A stretch of 64,000 nt of DNA from Hermodice carunculata (GCA_964020975.1 OZ026620.1:75079600-75143599); one strand, 5' to 3'. Numbered from the stretch's first letter, positions 1-13,111 are shown. Program-made: numbers and translations. Notes: a model not told the origin generated them from the letters alone.

Positions 1-1680
1 GGCAAAGTGGGCACATTGGGGGACTCCACACTTGATCTGTTTGTGACTCTCAAAAACCCAAAACTGCCAGTTTACATCTCACCTGTCCCAGACCCCGAAG
101 CCCTAGTGGTGGATGCACTAGCCATGGGCTGGAGCATCTTGTGGGCTTACACCTTTCCGACTTGCCAGATCCTTCCGAAGGTATTGTGTAAGGTTTGGTC
201 CCATGATTGCAATCTGATCCTGGTGGCCTGTTGCTTGGTATACCTGCTGGAACTGAGTGTCCAGCTTCCGCTACGATTACTGGCATGGCCAAAACTTTTG
301 GTTGAGCCATGGATCAGCGGGTTCCATTGGAACCCTCAAGTGCTCAACCTCTACGCTTGGCAGTTATCTCACAGCACATCTGCAACAGACGCTTCTTGGA
401 GTCGGTCTCACATAGAATTGCCAGAGGGGGGCTTCAATCTTTTTCTCTAGTTGTTTACTCAGCTCGATGGAAGGTGTTTTCCAACTGGTGCACCAGTAGG
501 CGAATTCACCCTTGGGCTCCATGTATCCCGGACATGGCTGACTTCCTGGTAGCTATCCTTATTGGTCTGCGCTCACTGCATCCTTCTACACCAAGAGGCC
601 AGCGACTCAACTGGTCCTGCCCAGGTGGGACCTACCACTGGTTTTAGTCATGCTGAAGAAGCGACCCTTTGAGTGCTTGAGGACCCCAAGTGGGTTTCTA
701 TCAAGTACACTCACTTCAGGGGCTAGGAGATGCAAGATCCATGCTCTAGCTCATGACTGACTCCAATGATCACTTGACCAATTCCAGGTGATCCTGAGGC
801 CTCACTTGGGCTTCCTTGCAAAGAACCAAGTGGCTCGAAATCCAGCTACAGCCTTTAAGGATTTTACCCTCTGTGGGATGGATGCTGCTCTTCCTGTTGA
901 GGAGAGAAGCCTGTGTCTAGTGACAGCTCTTCACTGGTACCTTTCTCGCATGGAAAGACTCAGAGGATGGAGGTTGGTGCTCCTTCTACCACTGAGTAAC
1001 CCTCAAAAGGAGCAAGTTTGCTGAAACGTGATTTCATTGTGGATTAAACAGATGATCCTTAAGGCATATATGACCTAGCTGGAAAGACCGGAGGCCTTAC
1101 AGCTTGTCTGTGCCAAAGCTCACGATGTGTGAGCCTTCAATGCATCCTGCCGTGCCCTGCGGAACATTGTGGTTCTTGACATTCTGTGGGCCTGCTGATG
1201 GCAATCATCCACGAATTTTGCCCAGTACTACTTGCACGATATGATAGTGCTCAAGGATGGTATGTATGCCTCTGTAGGCATTACTGGCTCCTTTGCATAG
1301 GTTCTGATACTTGTTGATTAGGCCTTCCAGATCCCATCAGAGCTGCCACCATGTTCCAGCTTATCGCGCATTCATGGTTGAATCCAATGCAGGCCTATAG
1401 CTTGGTGCATTTCTTAGTGGGCCTTTTAAGGGCTTTGTGCCACATAGACCTAATCTTGTACAGGCCTGTTGCCAGTTTGACATAGGAATTGCTGCCTACG
1501 GAAGCATATACCGCCCACCCACCCCACGTCTGCAAATTTCATGACTAGGGCCTGTTAGATCTCCAGGCCCAATGGAGCTGAAACAGATAACATCTACCCA
1601 TGAGGCGGACAGTTGTCATGTTGGCAGGTGCGCATGGGAGGGGGGCGTTCAGTTAGGTCCCATGTGGGTCAGTAAGGACA
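1..1680 (+). mobile_element. DIRS1-like tyrosine-recombinase retrotransposon, broken fossil (5' side outside the window)
   Basis: Reading left to right, the remains correspond to the end of the reverse transcriptase/RNase H region (LPVYISPVPDPEALVVDAL near the start, LNLYAWQLS near 350), a tyrosine-recombinase region (about 380-1300, with KNQVARNP and an ALHWYL segment), and a non-coding 3' end to about 1680. These phrases are typical of DIRS-type elements. The copy is decayed, with several breaks, and is cut by the window edge. A second copy lies inverted at 35.5-36.9 kb. It looks old. Confidence 0.75.
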
Positions 1681-3508
1681 ATTTCTGGTTTAGGCCAGAT
1701 TCTGTTGTGGGCGGCCTCATCTCCATGTAGCTCTGAGGTTTTCCCTACAGACGTCACCTCCTCACACAGACTGATGATTTCCCCTGAGCTGCCAGGTCAG
1801 CTGGTCTATAGAGGTCAGTGTACCAGTGATGACTACCCCACCACCAGTACATTTGTATATCAGCAATGGTGGTTAAGAGGTAATGTTACATAACTGATAT
1901 GGGATATTTGGAGTAATATCGGTATCAGAGAAGCTTACCCTACCAATCTCGCTTCCTCTTACAGCTGACGTCAACTGACTAATCTCCAAAACAAGAAGGA
2001 TGATGCAGGGCACATGTACACATGACGTCACCATCAGTTCCACATGGATCGACAGATACCGGCATGGGACCGTCAGTTTTAAGGACTTAGTGAGTAAGCA
2101 AGTCAACTTGATTTCGTGGGCGTCATACCCAGACACAGAGGTCTATGCAATGGTGGTCAAGAGGTAAGTGTACTAGCCAGTATGGATATTACTCCAAATA
2201 TCTCGTATTAGGAAAAAGACATGATGGTTTCAGCATCCTTAAAGATTGTACAAGACTTATCTCGAGTACCTTAAGGGTCAAGTGGGGTGTAGCCTAGATA
2301 ACACCTTTGATCTATCCCCTTGTGTTTACTTTGGCTAATTAATATTTTAAGGGGGGACATTTTCCCGTGGTTGCTGTGACATATCTGGTACCCAATCAAA
2401 ATGCATTTCTCAATTTGATTCGGGTCATTATATTTATAATTGGTTTAACCATGGAGGCAGAAAAATGGATCGACAAAGTTGCTGGCGTCCACTTCACCTG
2501 CCATCTTGCACAGAATCGTCCGGAAACGGAAGTTACAAAAGCCCCCAAAGGGAGATGGAACGTCACAGATTGAGCCGAAGCAAGCAAAAGCTCTTACAAC
2601 CGATTTGAGTATTCAGCGACGGACAAAGGTGTGCGCCTGATAAAAAGTCTGTGCATTGGGCGGATGAAATTGTATATTGCACTGCCGCTTTAAAGCGGTG
2701 TACTCGTTTGAGGTCCGGTCGACGTAGCTCCATCTATTTTTATTCCGCCATGGTTCAACTGTATGACGACGAAATGTGGGTTTCACGTAATATACTGTGC
2801 ATAAAATGCAGACTTCTTGGTGTGAGTTTTAATTAAGGGGTGTCACCAGCATGAACGTTACATTAATTTGTCTCCCGTGTGAGCCGGACGCCACAGCAGT
2901 CCTGGCACGGACTAGTCCAGTTTGCTCAGTGCACTGTCCAGGGGAACCTGGAGTGAATAATCATACACATCGAAAGGTCTGTACTTATTTTGGTTGCCCA
3001 CCTATAAAGGTATATTTATATAAACCAACAAGTACCGGTTGAAAGTGACACTATGGCTCGACAGTCCGATAAGTGTGCATACCGACAGGCCCTAAATATT
3101 ACGGCAAATTGCGCTCACGTTCACACGACTCAATTTTTAAGGAACAAGCCCACAGACATTGACATCGGCCCACTGTTTGTAACCATTCCCCCTTGTGTTT
3201 GCCAAATGGACGTAACACAATGTAAACACGTCCCATTTGTTTTCCTACGTGCATGGAAAACTCGTGATACACTTATAAGTGCTAGGAAGGTATGATGTTA
3301 ACTCTTTGAAGACTAAAAGGTCAGCAGTACTATCAACTCTAAGGTCAACTCTTCCTGCTGTATTGTGGCCTAATAATGGCTGTATGACCTCTCAGTCCGC
3401 GACAGATCAAAGAGAAAATATCACAAATGACACCACGTAACAACAATAGTGAAACAAGAATCATTCTTGGGAGACCATACACTTCACTTGCATTATAAAC
3501 TCAGTTTT
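1681..3508. other. unassigned DNA with a small inverted-repeat pair
   Basis: I recognise no gene. An 18-bp sequence at 1903-1920 (gatatttggagtaatatc) recurs as its exact reverse complement at 2185-2202. The phrase gcaatggtggt followed by aagaggtaa occurs in direct orientation near 1863 and 2149. Together these suggest a decayed miniature element of about 300 bp. The small open frames in the rest show no family signature. Confidence 0.4.
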
Positions 3509-3751
3509 AAGGGTCCGCCCCATGCGGGGAACCCTTTATGTTTTGGGGTTGTCCGTCCGCCCGGATGTCCGTCCGTCCGGATGTGCACATTCTCATTACC
3601 GCGATATAAACAGAATTCCTCCATGTATTTTGCTCATATTTGGCAAATTGCTCACCTTACTTGACAAGATGAACTGATTCGAATTTGATGTCACCATCAC
3701 CTAATTTAAGCAAATGGCAGCCTAATTACATGCTCGTTAGGGCGGACCCTT
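3509..3751. mobile_element. 243-bp non-autonomous element with 12-bp perfect TIRs
   Basis: The left end AAGGGTCCGCCC (3509) is the exact reverse complement of the right end GGGCGGACCCTT (3740-3751). The left end is followed by a small hairpin (ccgccccatgcgggg). Just outside the right end is a second hairpin, caacgctttgcgttg. The inside holds gtccgtccg repeats and no coding capacity. The superfamily is unknown; the outer right-hand hairpin may mean the true end lies near 3780. Confidence 0.55.
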
Positions 3752-6319
3752 CACTCAACGCTTTGCGTTGAAGCTATGTCTAGTTCGTCCTATTTTGGAC
3801 AAGTAGATCACCTGTTTGCGTATCAAAAAAGTTAACGTACTTTAAATTCTCAAAATGAAAACACACTAAATGTGTATTCCGTGCATACCGTGGTCGTTTC
3901 CCTTAATAACGGTGTTACCCAGTTATTCGACTTATAGACTTAGAAAGTTGTCGGCTATCGTGATGATAAATGAAGGCAGCCATAGGGAAGCCCATTCCCG
4001 CTGAAACTAACCAAAATCACCCGGAAGTCAAGTGTCCTCTGCTTTCAGTGTTTTTGTGCATCAAGAACACTTGCAGTGAGAATTGTGTACGAGGCCAGGC
4101 ATATGCGTCTCTGTTGAGAACAACGAGGATGGCGGGTCCTGCTTGATAAGACTTGCTTACACAGAGAGGATTGTACAGGTTACGAGAGTTATTTGATGTG
4201 CCTTGGAGCACAAATCTTTAGTGCAACATTTAGGCTTCTCACATTTCCGTGAAGTATGATCTGAATTTGATTCGCAGTCTAAACAATTTCTTTGTTATAA
4301 ACATGTTTCAATTCTTCTCCAGAATGCCATAGGAAATTGATACATTGTAATTGCACACACCAGTACTCTTTTTCGCAATTTGTTGGACGATACGATGCAA
4401 AAAAATGACAGCTGACGAATAAACGTTTTCAACAAATATATATATATGACCTATACTTTGATATGACCACGGTTTTAATGCATTTCAATTGTGCAACGTC
4501 GATGTCCAAAGTGAAAAGAGCAGCAACCTACAGGCAAACAAAGTGGAACCAACATTGGATCAAGATCATATTTCGTTACCGTTGTGTTGCAGTCACCATA
4601 GTGGACCCAACGGCTTCTGTCCGTGGGATTATCAGTAATTTTGTACACCTTTTCTGGAAGGCAAGGTTCGTAGGACTACAACGACACTATATCCATCCAA
4701 AAAAAAAAACGTTACTATTATTATGTAATGGCAAAGAATTAACTTTTTTGTATCAAATTTTCAACGCGGCATCCATACGTGACCCATTTTTAATTATGGA
4801 CAGTTTACTTTGCACGGTAACCAAATTTACTGTTATCTATACTGGTTGTATACGTACTTTCATAACACTTTCAGCTCTTCAAAGAGCAAAATCCCTTCCA
4901 AGGAGGAAAAAGATTTTTTGCTCTTCAGCTTTTCAGGACAAACGTATGCTCATCTTTGAGATAAGAGTTTTTCAAAAAAGTCGAATTGCAACCCCACACC
5001 TTTCAATGGCGTGCTCTGAGAGCGTCCATGGTGCCCTTATAAGACGTGGTCACTGACGGAGCTGTCAAAGTAAATGTTCAAAGTGCAACATAAAGGCAAA
5101 CCAAGAGATTTCAAATTACCAGTCGCTGACGACTGTTTTGCTGGAAAAGAAGTGCCGAGAACTTTTTTTATCCTATTTCAAGGTAATTTAAAGTATAACC
5201 TCGTATGTTGCTGCCACCTGTGTCAGCACAGGTTTTAAAATGTAACGAGAAGCATCATTCCCTTCTGCCATTGCAACAATCTGGTGTTCAAGATACTTTG
5301 TCTGGTTCCGATGTAACCCTAGGCTCAGTTTAATACATTTAAAAAAACCACCAACAATTTCATCTGGTGCACGGAGCGCCACTGCCATCACCACCACCAC
5401 CTCCTCCTCCTCCACTCCCACCCCCTACCCCACCTCACCCCCAAAAATCTCTTAACTTTTGCTTCAGCGAAAGCTTGAATTGAGGTAAGACAAGCATGCA
5501 GCCGAAAGCTGAGCTAAAGTTTGATCTGATTGAATATGGATACCATTGGCCCAGATATTGCGTCACAGTGACCTAGTTTCACTGAGACATGTGTTTTACA
5601 TAGATCTTGTATATGTGCATCCGAGGTTTCCATAAACTGAGTAAAATGACACCACTGTTACAGGCCAGATGGAACAGTAAATGGACATCACTGTCCATTT
5701 ACAGACCCAGATACATACTTCGCCTAGTGACCTTTTTTACTGCAAAACGTGCATGTTCGTCCGTGCTGATTCGTGTAAACATACGAGGTTACAGGAAACA
5801 AAAGTTAAGGCTAAGCATTTGGAAGTTGTAGCCCACATATAAATAGTTTATGGGCATATGACTGTGACCCAGATGCATAGTCTGTCATGATGGCACATAT
5901 CCTATGCATAAGGCCTCACGTGCTGATGACGCTCCCTTCAAATTCAGGACTAGGACAGTTGATTTGCTATACAGCCCATGTTCGCTTTCGCAGTGCCTGG
6001 CATTAGGCTTGTACAGTCTTTGAGCAAGCCGAAACCATCATAATATATGCCTTGTGCATGGGGTGTCGTGGCACAGTGCCAAAGCACCAGGGGACCACAG
6101 CCTAAAGACGAATGCTCATACACGTATATATGTATGTCCTTGTGATTCAGTTCCTACTTCACGATGTGTATTTTAGTCTTAACATGTGCCTCTGTTACGT
6201 TTGGGAAACAAAGCAAAAGGAAAAAGACGTCATAGCATAGAAATGAATTTATAACTGTGATATAGAAACCTGATCTTGTGTTACACTTTTCTTACATGAA
6301 GCACCCATACGTTCTGGTG

Positions 6320-6321
<2 letters not shown>
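3752..6321. other. unassigned DNA
   Basis: No recognisable gene is present. An open frame of 197 codons at 4463-5056 (plus) has no domain I recognise, contains a poly-A-encoded Lys run, and has no flanking structure that supports translation. An uninterrupted AT tract lies near 4436, and CCA/CCT-rich sequence near 5385-5440. Confidence 0.4.

Positions 6322-6389
<68 letters not shown>
6322..6389. repeat. (GT)n microsatellite
   Basis: An uninterrupted dinucleotide run of about 68 bp. It explains the poly-HT frame seen on the other strand. Confidence 0.97.
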
Positions 6390-6390
<1 letters not shown>

Positions 6391-8115
6391 TGTTTCATAA
6401 ACCTAAGACTACGTTCAAAGAAGGTGTACCCTGTACATAAGCGTCGTATTATCCACTTACATGCGAGCGTGTGATGATTCATACACTTACAGAACGTGAA
6501 GCAAATGAAAAATTCATCAAAAGCCTGAAAATAGCGTTCCCTTCTTGTGAACAACTTTGAAGAAGTTTACCTAGGTCAATTCCTACGATGTTTGAAGAAA
6601 ATTGCCTCAGCACTTTTGTTAGAAGAGTGAGAATACCCGATGGTATCATTTTAATATCCGTGCGGATATATGCTCTTACCAATCATTGCCAAATTTCGAA
6701 AATGTCTGAAAAAAAAAAATCAAGAAACGACGGTGGCACCACATGGTAACATCTTTAGCGGAGACCTAGTTAAGCTATGTCCATTCTCACCATGTTTGAA
6801 GTGAGTGCAGCTAGCGTTTCGCAACAAATTCATAATTACAAAAGCACGCAAAGTTGTACATGAAGGCCAAAAAATTACAACACCATCTGCAGAATACATT
6901 AAGCTTTCGGGCTACAGAGAATTCTGTCTGGAATTCCAAAACTTCTGGCCCGGCAGGTTCAGTTGAGCAAAAACCAATTTCTTTTTTTAAAGAAAGTTAA
7001 AAATCCAAAAATCCCTAGGGCGTGACTATTTGAATAAAGATGGTACAGAGCCACACACTATGCATTCCTAATCAACTTAAGAGAATTCACCTAATAAGTT
7101 TTCAGATGCCAAAAGTTTTAGTTGTGGACATGCGACCGACAACGGGTGGGAGGAGCAATGGGCCTCCCTTGGCTCAGCGAGCTGACGAGTTCCATGAACT
7201 GAAAAAAATACCCGTTGTTGATGATGGGCTTTCTGTGTAGAAAAGAGTTTCCAAACACATGCTGATCCTTCCCTGTATAGAACACCAACAGAACATCTGT
7301 AGACCTATCAAAATTTGTTAAGAGTCTGCCGTGCCAAAACCCTTAGAGCGAGAAAAGGGGAGTTTCTTGTCTCAAAAGACATGTAAGATAGACTTACCTT
7401 TAGTTACGCGATTGTGTATTGGACCGTTCACTCAATGGCAATATATGTACATTGACAGCAAAATTCCCGTATAACTTTATACACCATTTAGGGCAGTCCA
7501 TCATTTTCACAAGGGTAACGACATAACTCCGGGGGACATGGGACACTTGTACTTTACACTTTTTACAGTGTAAAATATTGGTGAATAGGAAACCAGAAAC
7601 AAATTACGAATTTTCCCCAGAAAACCGTAATTTGAGAAACAAAATTTTAAAAATGCTGACACATTAACGCTATGTTGAGAGTCCAATAAACGTTGTTGAT
7701 ACATTTTCACTTGAAATAAGAAACGCGTGTAAGTCGGGCTTTTAGTGACTTTGCTCCTCGGATTGTCAACTGGACCGTTGAGTCAATGTCAATATATGTA
7801 CATCGACAGTGGAATTACTGTCACTTGATTCACCCTTTAGGGACGGTTCGTGATTTTCTCAAGGGTGCACACATTACGCCAGCCCCGATCCAGCGCATGT
7901 ATTGAAGAATTGACATAATACAGAAAAAGAAATCAAAAGCCTATATTAATAGTCCTTATGTGAGAATAAAGAATTTGAATTTTAAAAAGGAAAAAAGAAA
8001 AAAACGCTAGACGGTTGCTATTTTTAAACCCTGAAAAGGGGAGGCAAGTAATGAAAAAGATAACTTTGTGTACTCTCTTGAAAATGACAAAAATGTTGAA
8101 CCATCCCTGACAGGA
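6390..8115. other. unassigned DNA with a diverged direct repeat
   Basis: About 115 bp at 7411-7525 recurs diverged at 7761-7880, sharing ttggaccgtt / ctggaccgtt, caatatatgtacat and ctcaagggt / cacaagggt blocks, with a spacing of about 350 bp. No gene is recognised. Confidence 0.45.
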
Positions 8116-8192
8116 ATTGCCTCCAAAGCAGACTGAGTTCCGTATAACTCTGTACTACACAACACGGAGCTTGGGTCTGCTTTGGAGGCAAT
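8116..8192. repeat. perfect 18-bp inverted repeat (hairpin)
   Basis: The left arm ATTGCCTCCAAAGCAGAC (8116-8133) and the right arm (8175-8192) are exact reverse complements around a 41-base loop. Confidence 0.85.
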
Positions 8193-8245
8193 AATGTGCA
8201 CATGTACAGGTAAACAATTGGTGGTCGGTCAAGATGCCACTTATT

Positions 8246-8479
8246 TTAACCATGTTATTTCCCGGTTAGAATATGACTAAGTCAACAGCTTTCCCTGGCG
8301 CCGTTGCGCCCAAACTGCGCCAAGGAAAGCTGTTGAACTGGAAAATGCTAATAAGAAGTCTTAGCTACAGCTCTCATCAAACTGCCTTTCTATTGAGAAA
8401 TTTAAGTGTACAATTGAGACAGATCGACACCAATTTGCATCCGGTGTGCTTGTGAGCGATTTGAGCGGGAAAAGGTTCA
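8246..8479 (+). mobile_element. TTAA-flanked hairpin MITE, copy 1 (TTAACCCTTTTCCCC subtype)
   Basis: It starts TTAACC at 8246 and ends gagcgggaaaaggttcaa, matching in inverse the end of the copy at 46742. Near the left end is the palindrome GTCAACAGCTTTCC...GGAAAGCTGTTGA (8281-8338). The length of 234 bp agrees with the other copies. The right TTAA is degenerate. Confidence 0.6.
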
Positions 8480-9818
8480 AGTCCACTTTGGGATCAATGC
8501 ATCTCTTTCAGCAACCGGACTTTACTATAGCATAGCTACAGCATTTGGATGCCTACGGACATTTTCATAGAATTTGAATATTAACTAGCAAACAATTAAT
8601 AACCTTTAGCAAACAATCAATAACATTTAGCAAATGATCAATCACATGTGCATTTACTGTGTGCCTTCGCCACTTGTCCGTCCTTTGTATATATATAATG
8701 TAACCTAGCGTTTGAAACGCCAAAAATGATGATGTGAACAGGAGAACCCTTTCGCACATTTCTTACATATGCACTCAACAGTAACTTACCTGTTCGTTTG
8801 CTTCCCTTCACACGTTTCCTGTGTTATGATATAGATCCTGCTTAACTCTCCTCATAAGAACTCTTGTGAGATCCCCCGCGGTTTATGGTATTTAGCACTT
8901 GATATGACGTCATGCACTCTCAGCACTGCTCACAAATCATTTCTCTAGCGAAGCTTGCACGTTTGTACAACGACATATGTATGTGCACGGTTGAAATGTC
9001 ACCTGAGTCTCTCGCCAGATTGTATTCCCTGTGCTTTAACGTAGGGTCATAAGCTAAGTAGAGCTTGCCAAATCACACATTGTCCCACAAACATGCAGGG
9101 ATGACATGAAAGCGGACCGGAGAGTCTACTGCTGTTGAGATTTCAAGAAACACACAATGCACACCAGTATTCTTGCCGGAAATTATGGCTGTATACGCAG
9201 ATGCGTGTTCTGCATGAGTATTTGAAACAAATCCACACTCACACGCACTTCGAGGTGCACCACCTTACAGATGAAAACAGTGGTACTTGTGCCGCTGGTT
9301 ATTGCGATGAAGATGGGACGATTGTCAGAGAACCAACAAACCAAAGAGTAGCCTTTCTAACCATGTATAACTGATCAATGGATCCGTTCACTCGTATCAA
9401 AATGTTACTTTTATGTCATTATACGGATACAAGTTACCAAACGCCGCAACTTACCAAAATTATAGTCATCAAAGAACGTAAAGCACATGTAAGAAATCAT
9501 GATGTCATTTCTTATGCAACACTTAATTAACTCCATGGAGCCCAGTCGACGCGCGGAAGAACATTATTGAGCCAAAAAAAAAAAAAAAAACTTTTAAGCT
9601 GTTTGTTCTAGGAGTTGTTGTAAGCATGGTAAAGTTCCCGATCCTCTTATCAATATTCAAAACATTTTGTAAACCTTGTCCCTCTGCACGGAAAGGAAAT
9701 AGATACAAGGTAAGTTTACGACATGAAATATGTCCATCTGTCTGGCTGTGATGTCAAAAGAGTTAATCTTCTGTTACGACATAGGTTTGGTGATGTCATT
9801 GACGCACGTATTATGCTT
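8480..9818. other. unassigned DNA
   Basis: No gene or named repeat was recognised. An A run lies near 9573. Confidence 0.4.
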
Positions 9819-10051
9819 TTGTTCCTCCCGTGCCAAGTTTTGACTGAATCAACAGCTACCTTCGGCGAGCTGGGGGGGGGGGGAGCATTTGTCCAAAATG
9901 TACCTAGGAAAACTGTTGACCGGGAGCATTTGCAAGAATAGGCATACTGGTACTTGCCAGAAAGGTCAATTGAAAAGGAATGTTAATCTTCTATCGTTAT
10001 CTTGATTCAAAGCACATAGACTTTCGTCGAAATTGTCAATGCCAGAGTTAA
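9819..10051 (+). mobile_element. TTAA-flanked hairpin MITE, copy 2
   Basis: It contains the left palindrome arm (atcaacagctaccttcgg), the right arm (ctaggaaaactgttgacc), the shared core cattactggtacttgccagaaagg in diverged form, and the right end gccagagttaa at 10051. It is interrupted by a G run near 9872. The left TTAA is lost. Confidence 0.55.
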
Positions 10052-10144
10052 AAGGATAATCAATGACCACTTCCAGGTTAGATGCAATTAATGGTTTAGC
10101 TATCAAGCCTCATCAACTACCATTTTGTTACTTAAGACCAAGGT

Positions 10145-10870
10145 GTAATTTTCAGCTCGGCTGACTTGTCAGTCAGCTTAACTTGTGGTTCGGCGCACAT
10201 CGTCGTTTCACCGGCCCTCCACAATTTCACGGTATTTTTAGTTCTTCTCCACAACTGGTGGCCAGATCCTCTTTAAACTTGGCGAGGATCTACCTTGGGT
10301 ATATCTCTAACAAGCTTGTTCAAATGGTTGTGATCCGGTGATTTTTGTGTGATCAAATGAACACTTTCTGTGCCAAATCTGGAAAATCTTCTCCAAAACC
10401 GCTGAGCCAAATGCTTTGATTTGCATGGGACTCTTCTGGAGAACCATAGACCTAAAATTGTCAACCAGATGGCGCGGTATTTTTTGATATTCTTTATTTT
10501 TGTGACTTTTCTGTTATTGCTTTTATTTGACTTCTCCAAAACCACCACTCACATTATGCTGAAATTTGGTAGAAATGTGCCTTATGAATGGATCAAACAA
10601 AAATATTTACTAAGTTTTTGCTTCCGTGGATCTCTTAGTTTTAACTTTTGTGTGTGTCGGTATATCGGAGGGGGCGGGGTGTTCTTAGTAGTTAATGCAT
10701 ATTTTCCTGTTGATTGCATTACTAGTCCACCTGGAAATGATAATTCACATATTTGACTTCTCGAAAACTGTCGGCCACATCACCTCAAACCTGGCTATGT
10801 ACCTCAGGTGAGTCTCTGATGAGCATGCACACATGGCCTTGCTCCGATGCTTTTTAAATTTACATGCACA
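10145..10870 (+). mobile_element. hairpin-ended subrepeat element, partial copy
   Basis: It begins with the hairpin AGCTCGGCTGAC-TT-GTCAGTCAGCT and continues with CTTCTCCA subrepeats (10240, 10388, 10530) about 140-150 bp apart. The same order of hairpin, CTTCTCCAAA, aacttgg and gttcaaatggt is found in inverse at 50090-48445. No coding capacity. The superfamily is not identified. Confidence 0.55.
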
Positions 10871-11049
10871 TTTTTGTGGACATTTGGGCACATATTAAAA
10901 TCTCTGAAACCGATCGGCTAATAACTTCAAAATTACACAGGGACACTTGTATAAACCCATAGATTTTTCCATTTGTTAAACAGGTGGCACCGAGATTTTT
11001 TCTTTCAGTTTAGTAGTATAATATTCTTCAAGGGCTCATTATGTAGCTA

Positions 11050-12625
11050 AACCCCCTAAAATAAAGCCCAGTGGGTATCTAATAATAATAATAGATCATA
11101 AAAATTAAAAGTGATAGGACCCTTTGGACGCGTTGGGGCAGGAAGAGGTGAATCAGATTTTTTGGGGGGTGGGGTGGGGGAAGCTTGAGGGTACTTTTCC
11201 GACCTGTCTAGACACAGTTTTTTGTTACATAAAAACTCTAATGTGTGCCAATAATAGATATCGTGTCCTCTCCTGCTAAGGGCATGTTTTGACAGATATT
11301 GCGTAACAACATATGTTGACGGCCCAGGGTTTCTAACCAACCTTTTCCAGACATGTTGGAACGTATCATGACAGCCCGACTTGATATATGTGTGCAGGAC
11401 TCTTGCGTAACATTGAGACATGGGTGAGGACATGTCATGACTTGCCAATGGGGCCAGACAAAATGTTTGTTTGTTTTTTGTCCAAAATGGTGGACCACTT
11501 TGACACTGAATCATGTGGATTTTAATTGTATGTAATGTGGCATTTTCTGTATATTTAATAAATTATGATCATCTTTTATATATTTGTATAGAGTTATATT
11601 TCTTCGTGACTATTAAATGTTTCTCTGAAAAAAAGCATACCAGACAACTATGACAGACCGGACAATTCAGGACTTTCCCCCACTGTGCCCAGTGACTTTC
11701 TCATGACTGTATAGTTTTAACATAGGCACTTGCCACAGAGCAAGGTTCACATGGTAAAATAACATGTATATCTCAGCTGCACAAGTTTAAGTATGGAAGA
11801 AAAATGGCCTCTAAACAGTTAATGAAACCTTTCATAAAATATTGAACTTATAACAGTAGGTTTAACATTAAGACTATTTTATGCAGTAAAGCATGCCTTA
11901 TCAGTGAAGTGTCTCCCATAACTGAAACAATGGCGTTTTGCCCTTTAAACACCACACTTGCATGAATTGTTATATCCCACAGAGCCATTTGCTGTGGCAT
12001 CATGAGCATATGCTGCCAAAATATACTCAGTTTCACAAACTGCACTGGTGATTAACCCGACAGGTGTCAGAAACCAATATTGACACCTATGTATGCGAGG
12101 TGGTCAGTACACAGATACTGTATGAGGGTCTCATTAATTTTGCTCGGAAAAAGTTTCTAATATCTTCAAATCAAAAATGCCTGGTACATTACCGATGTTG
12201 ACAGGCATACGAATCAAAAAATTTTACAATTTATGTTAATGTTGCTATAATTGACCTCAAATTTACTTTGAAGATTGGTACTTCTAACATGCATTACCCT
12301 ATGCCCACCCCCGCGATGCTCTCTCCAGTCAGCTGGAGGTGAAAAAAGACTATGCTTTGCTGGTTCTGTGAAAGGAGTCGATTGATGTACAATAAATGTA
12401 TTTTCCTAACCATTTTTCCAAATTAAATTGCCTACAATGTATTTTGAAATGCGTGGTATTACTTGCATATACATATCTGATTCAATGGACATTCCTTTTC
12501 TAATCAAAACATGTCTATGCATGTATATCTATGACACTTTGTTATTAAAGGTAAGTGGATACACATCTGATATAATGCAATGGACATTTCCTTTCGCCAC
12601 CAAAACAGGTGTTTACCTAAATACA
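11050..12625 (-). repeat. dispersed repeat, copy 1 (inverted copy at 22.25-23.24 kb)
   Basis: Long stretches match 22250-23240 in reverse complement. Shared blocks include the gtcatgacatgttcc, gttacgcaagagtcc and agatacccac phrases. The open frames here (for example on the minus strand at 11056-11514) have counterparts in the second copy but are not intact there, so I read them as repeat sequence and not a gene. Confidence 0.65.
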
Positions 12626-12627
12626 TG

Positions 12628-12795
12628 TATGAGTCTTGCGTAACTTTCTTTTTTATGAATGAGCCTAGATCTCAACCCGTTTCAACACAGCCGCGAATAT
12701 GACATGATAATCCGTATACAAATTGGCATTGAGCTGTGACATCAGCAGACACGTTCAAACGCATTGAGATTATTACAAAGGTTACTGGAATTTTA
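12628..12795 (+). repeat. inverted repeat flanking the Polinton fossil, left copy
   Basis: About 165 bp (ctttcttttttatg near 12647, gatcataat-like and atcagcagacacg near 12741) recurs inverted at 19535-19130. The right copy carries an extra 247-bp insertion at the point matching 12735/12736. It may be the terminal inverted repeat of the Polinton. Confidence 0.6.
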
Positions 12796-13111
12796 GAAAG
12801 TCAAAGTAAGGATGGAAATAAAAAAGAATACAACAAATAGGTAATAGAAATAGTTAAAAAAATAAAATAAGATAGAAATAAAATGAAATAAGAATGAAAT
12901 GAAATAAAACTTCCTCTTATTTTAACAAACAACAAAGATAACAGTATTTTTGTTGACACATCATACAATGCACCATTTATTACACCTTTTGTTACACATA
13001 ACATTCACGTGCAGACAATATCCATCAGGGAAAAGTTTGTCTCTCCACTGAGAAGTTTTTTTTGGGGGGCGGGGAATCAGGGATCCCATATCGTTCCTTC
13101 CTTCTGATATT

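Noticed and set aside
4436-4450. TATA-like tract upstream of the 197-codon frame as a promoter
   Set aside because: It is a short TA run like many others in this AT-rich DNA; nothing ties it to a transcript.
6249-6554. 101-codon frame with a poly-HT stretch
   Set aside because: The frame runs through the GT microsatellite; nothing on either side is conserved or domain-like.
11056-11514. A 152-codon minus-strand open frame
   Set aside because: It lies in a dispersed repeat whose other copy (22250-23240) does not preserve the frame; it has no known domain and a Pro/Lys stretch from low-complexity DNA.
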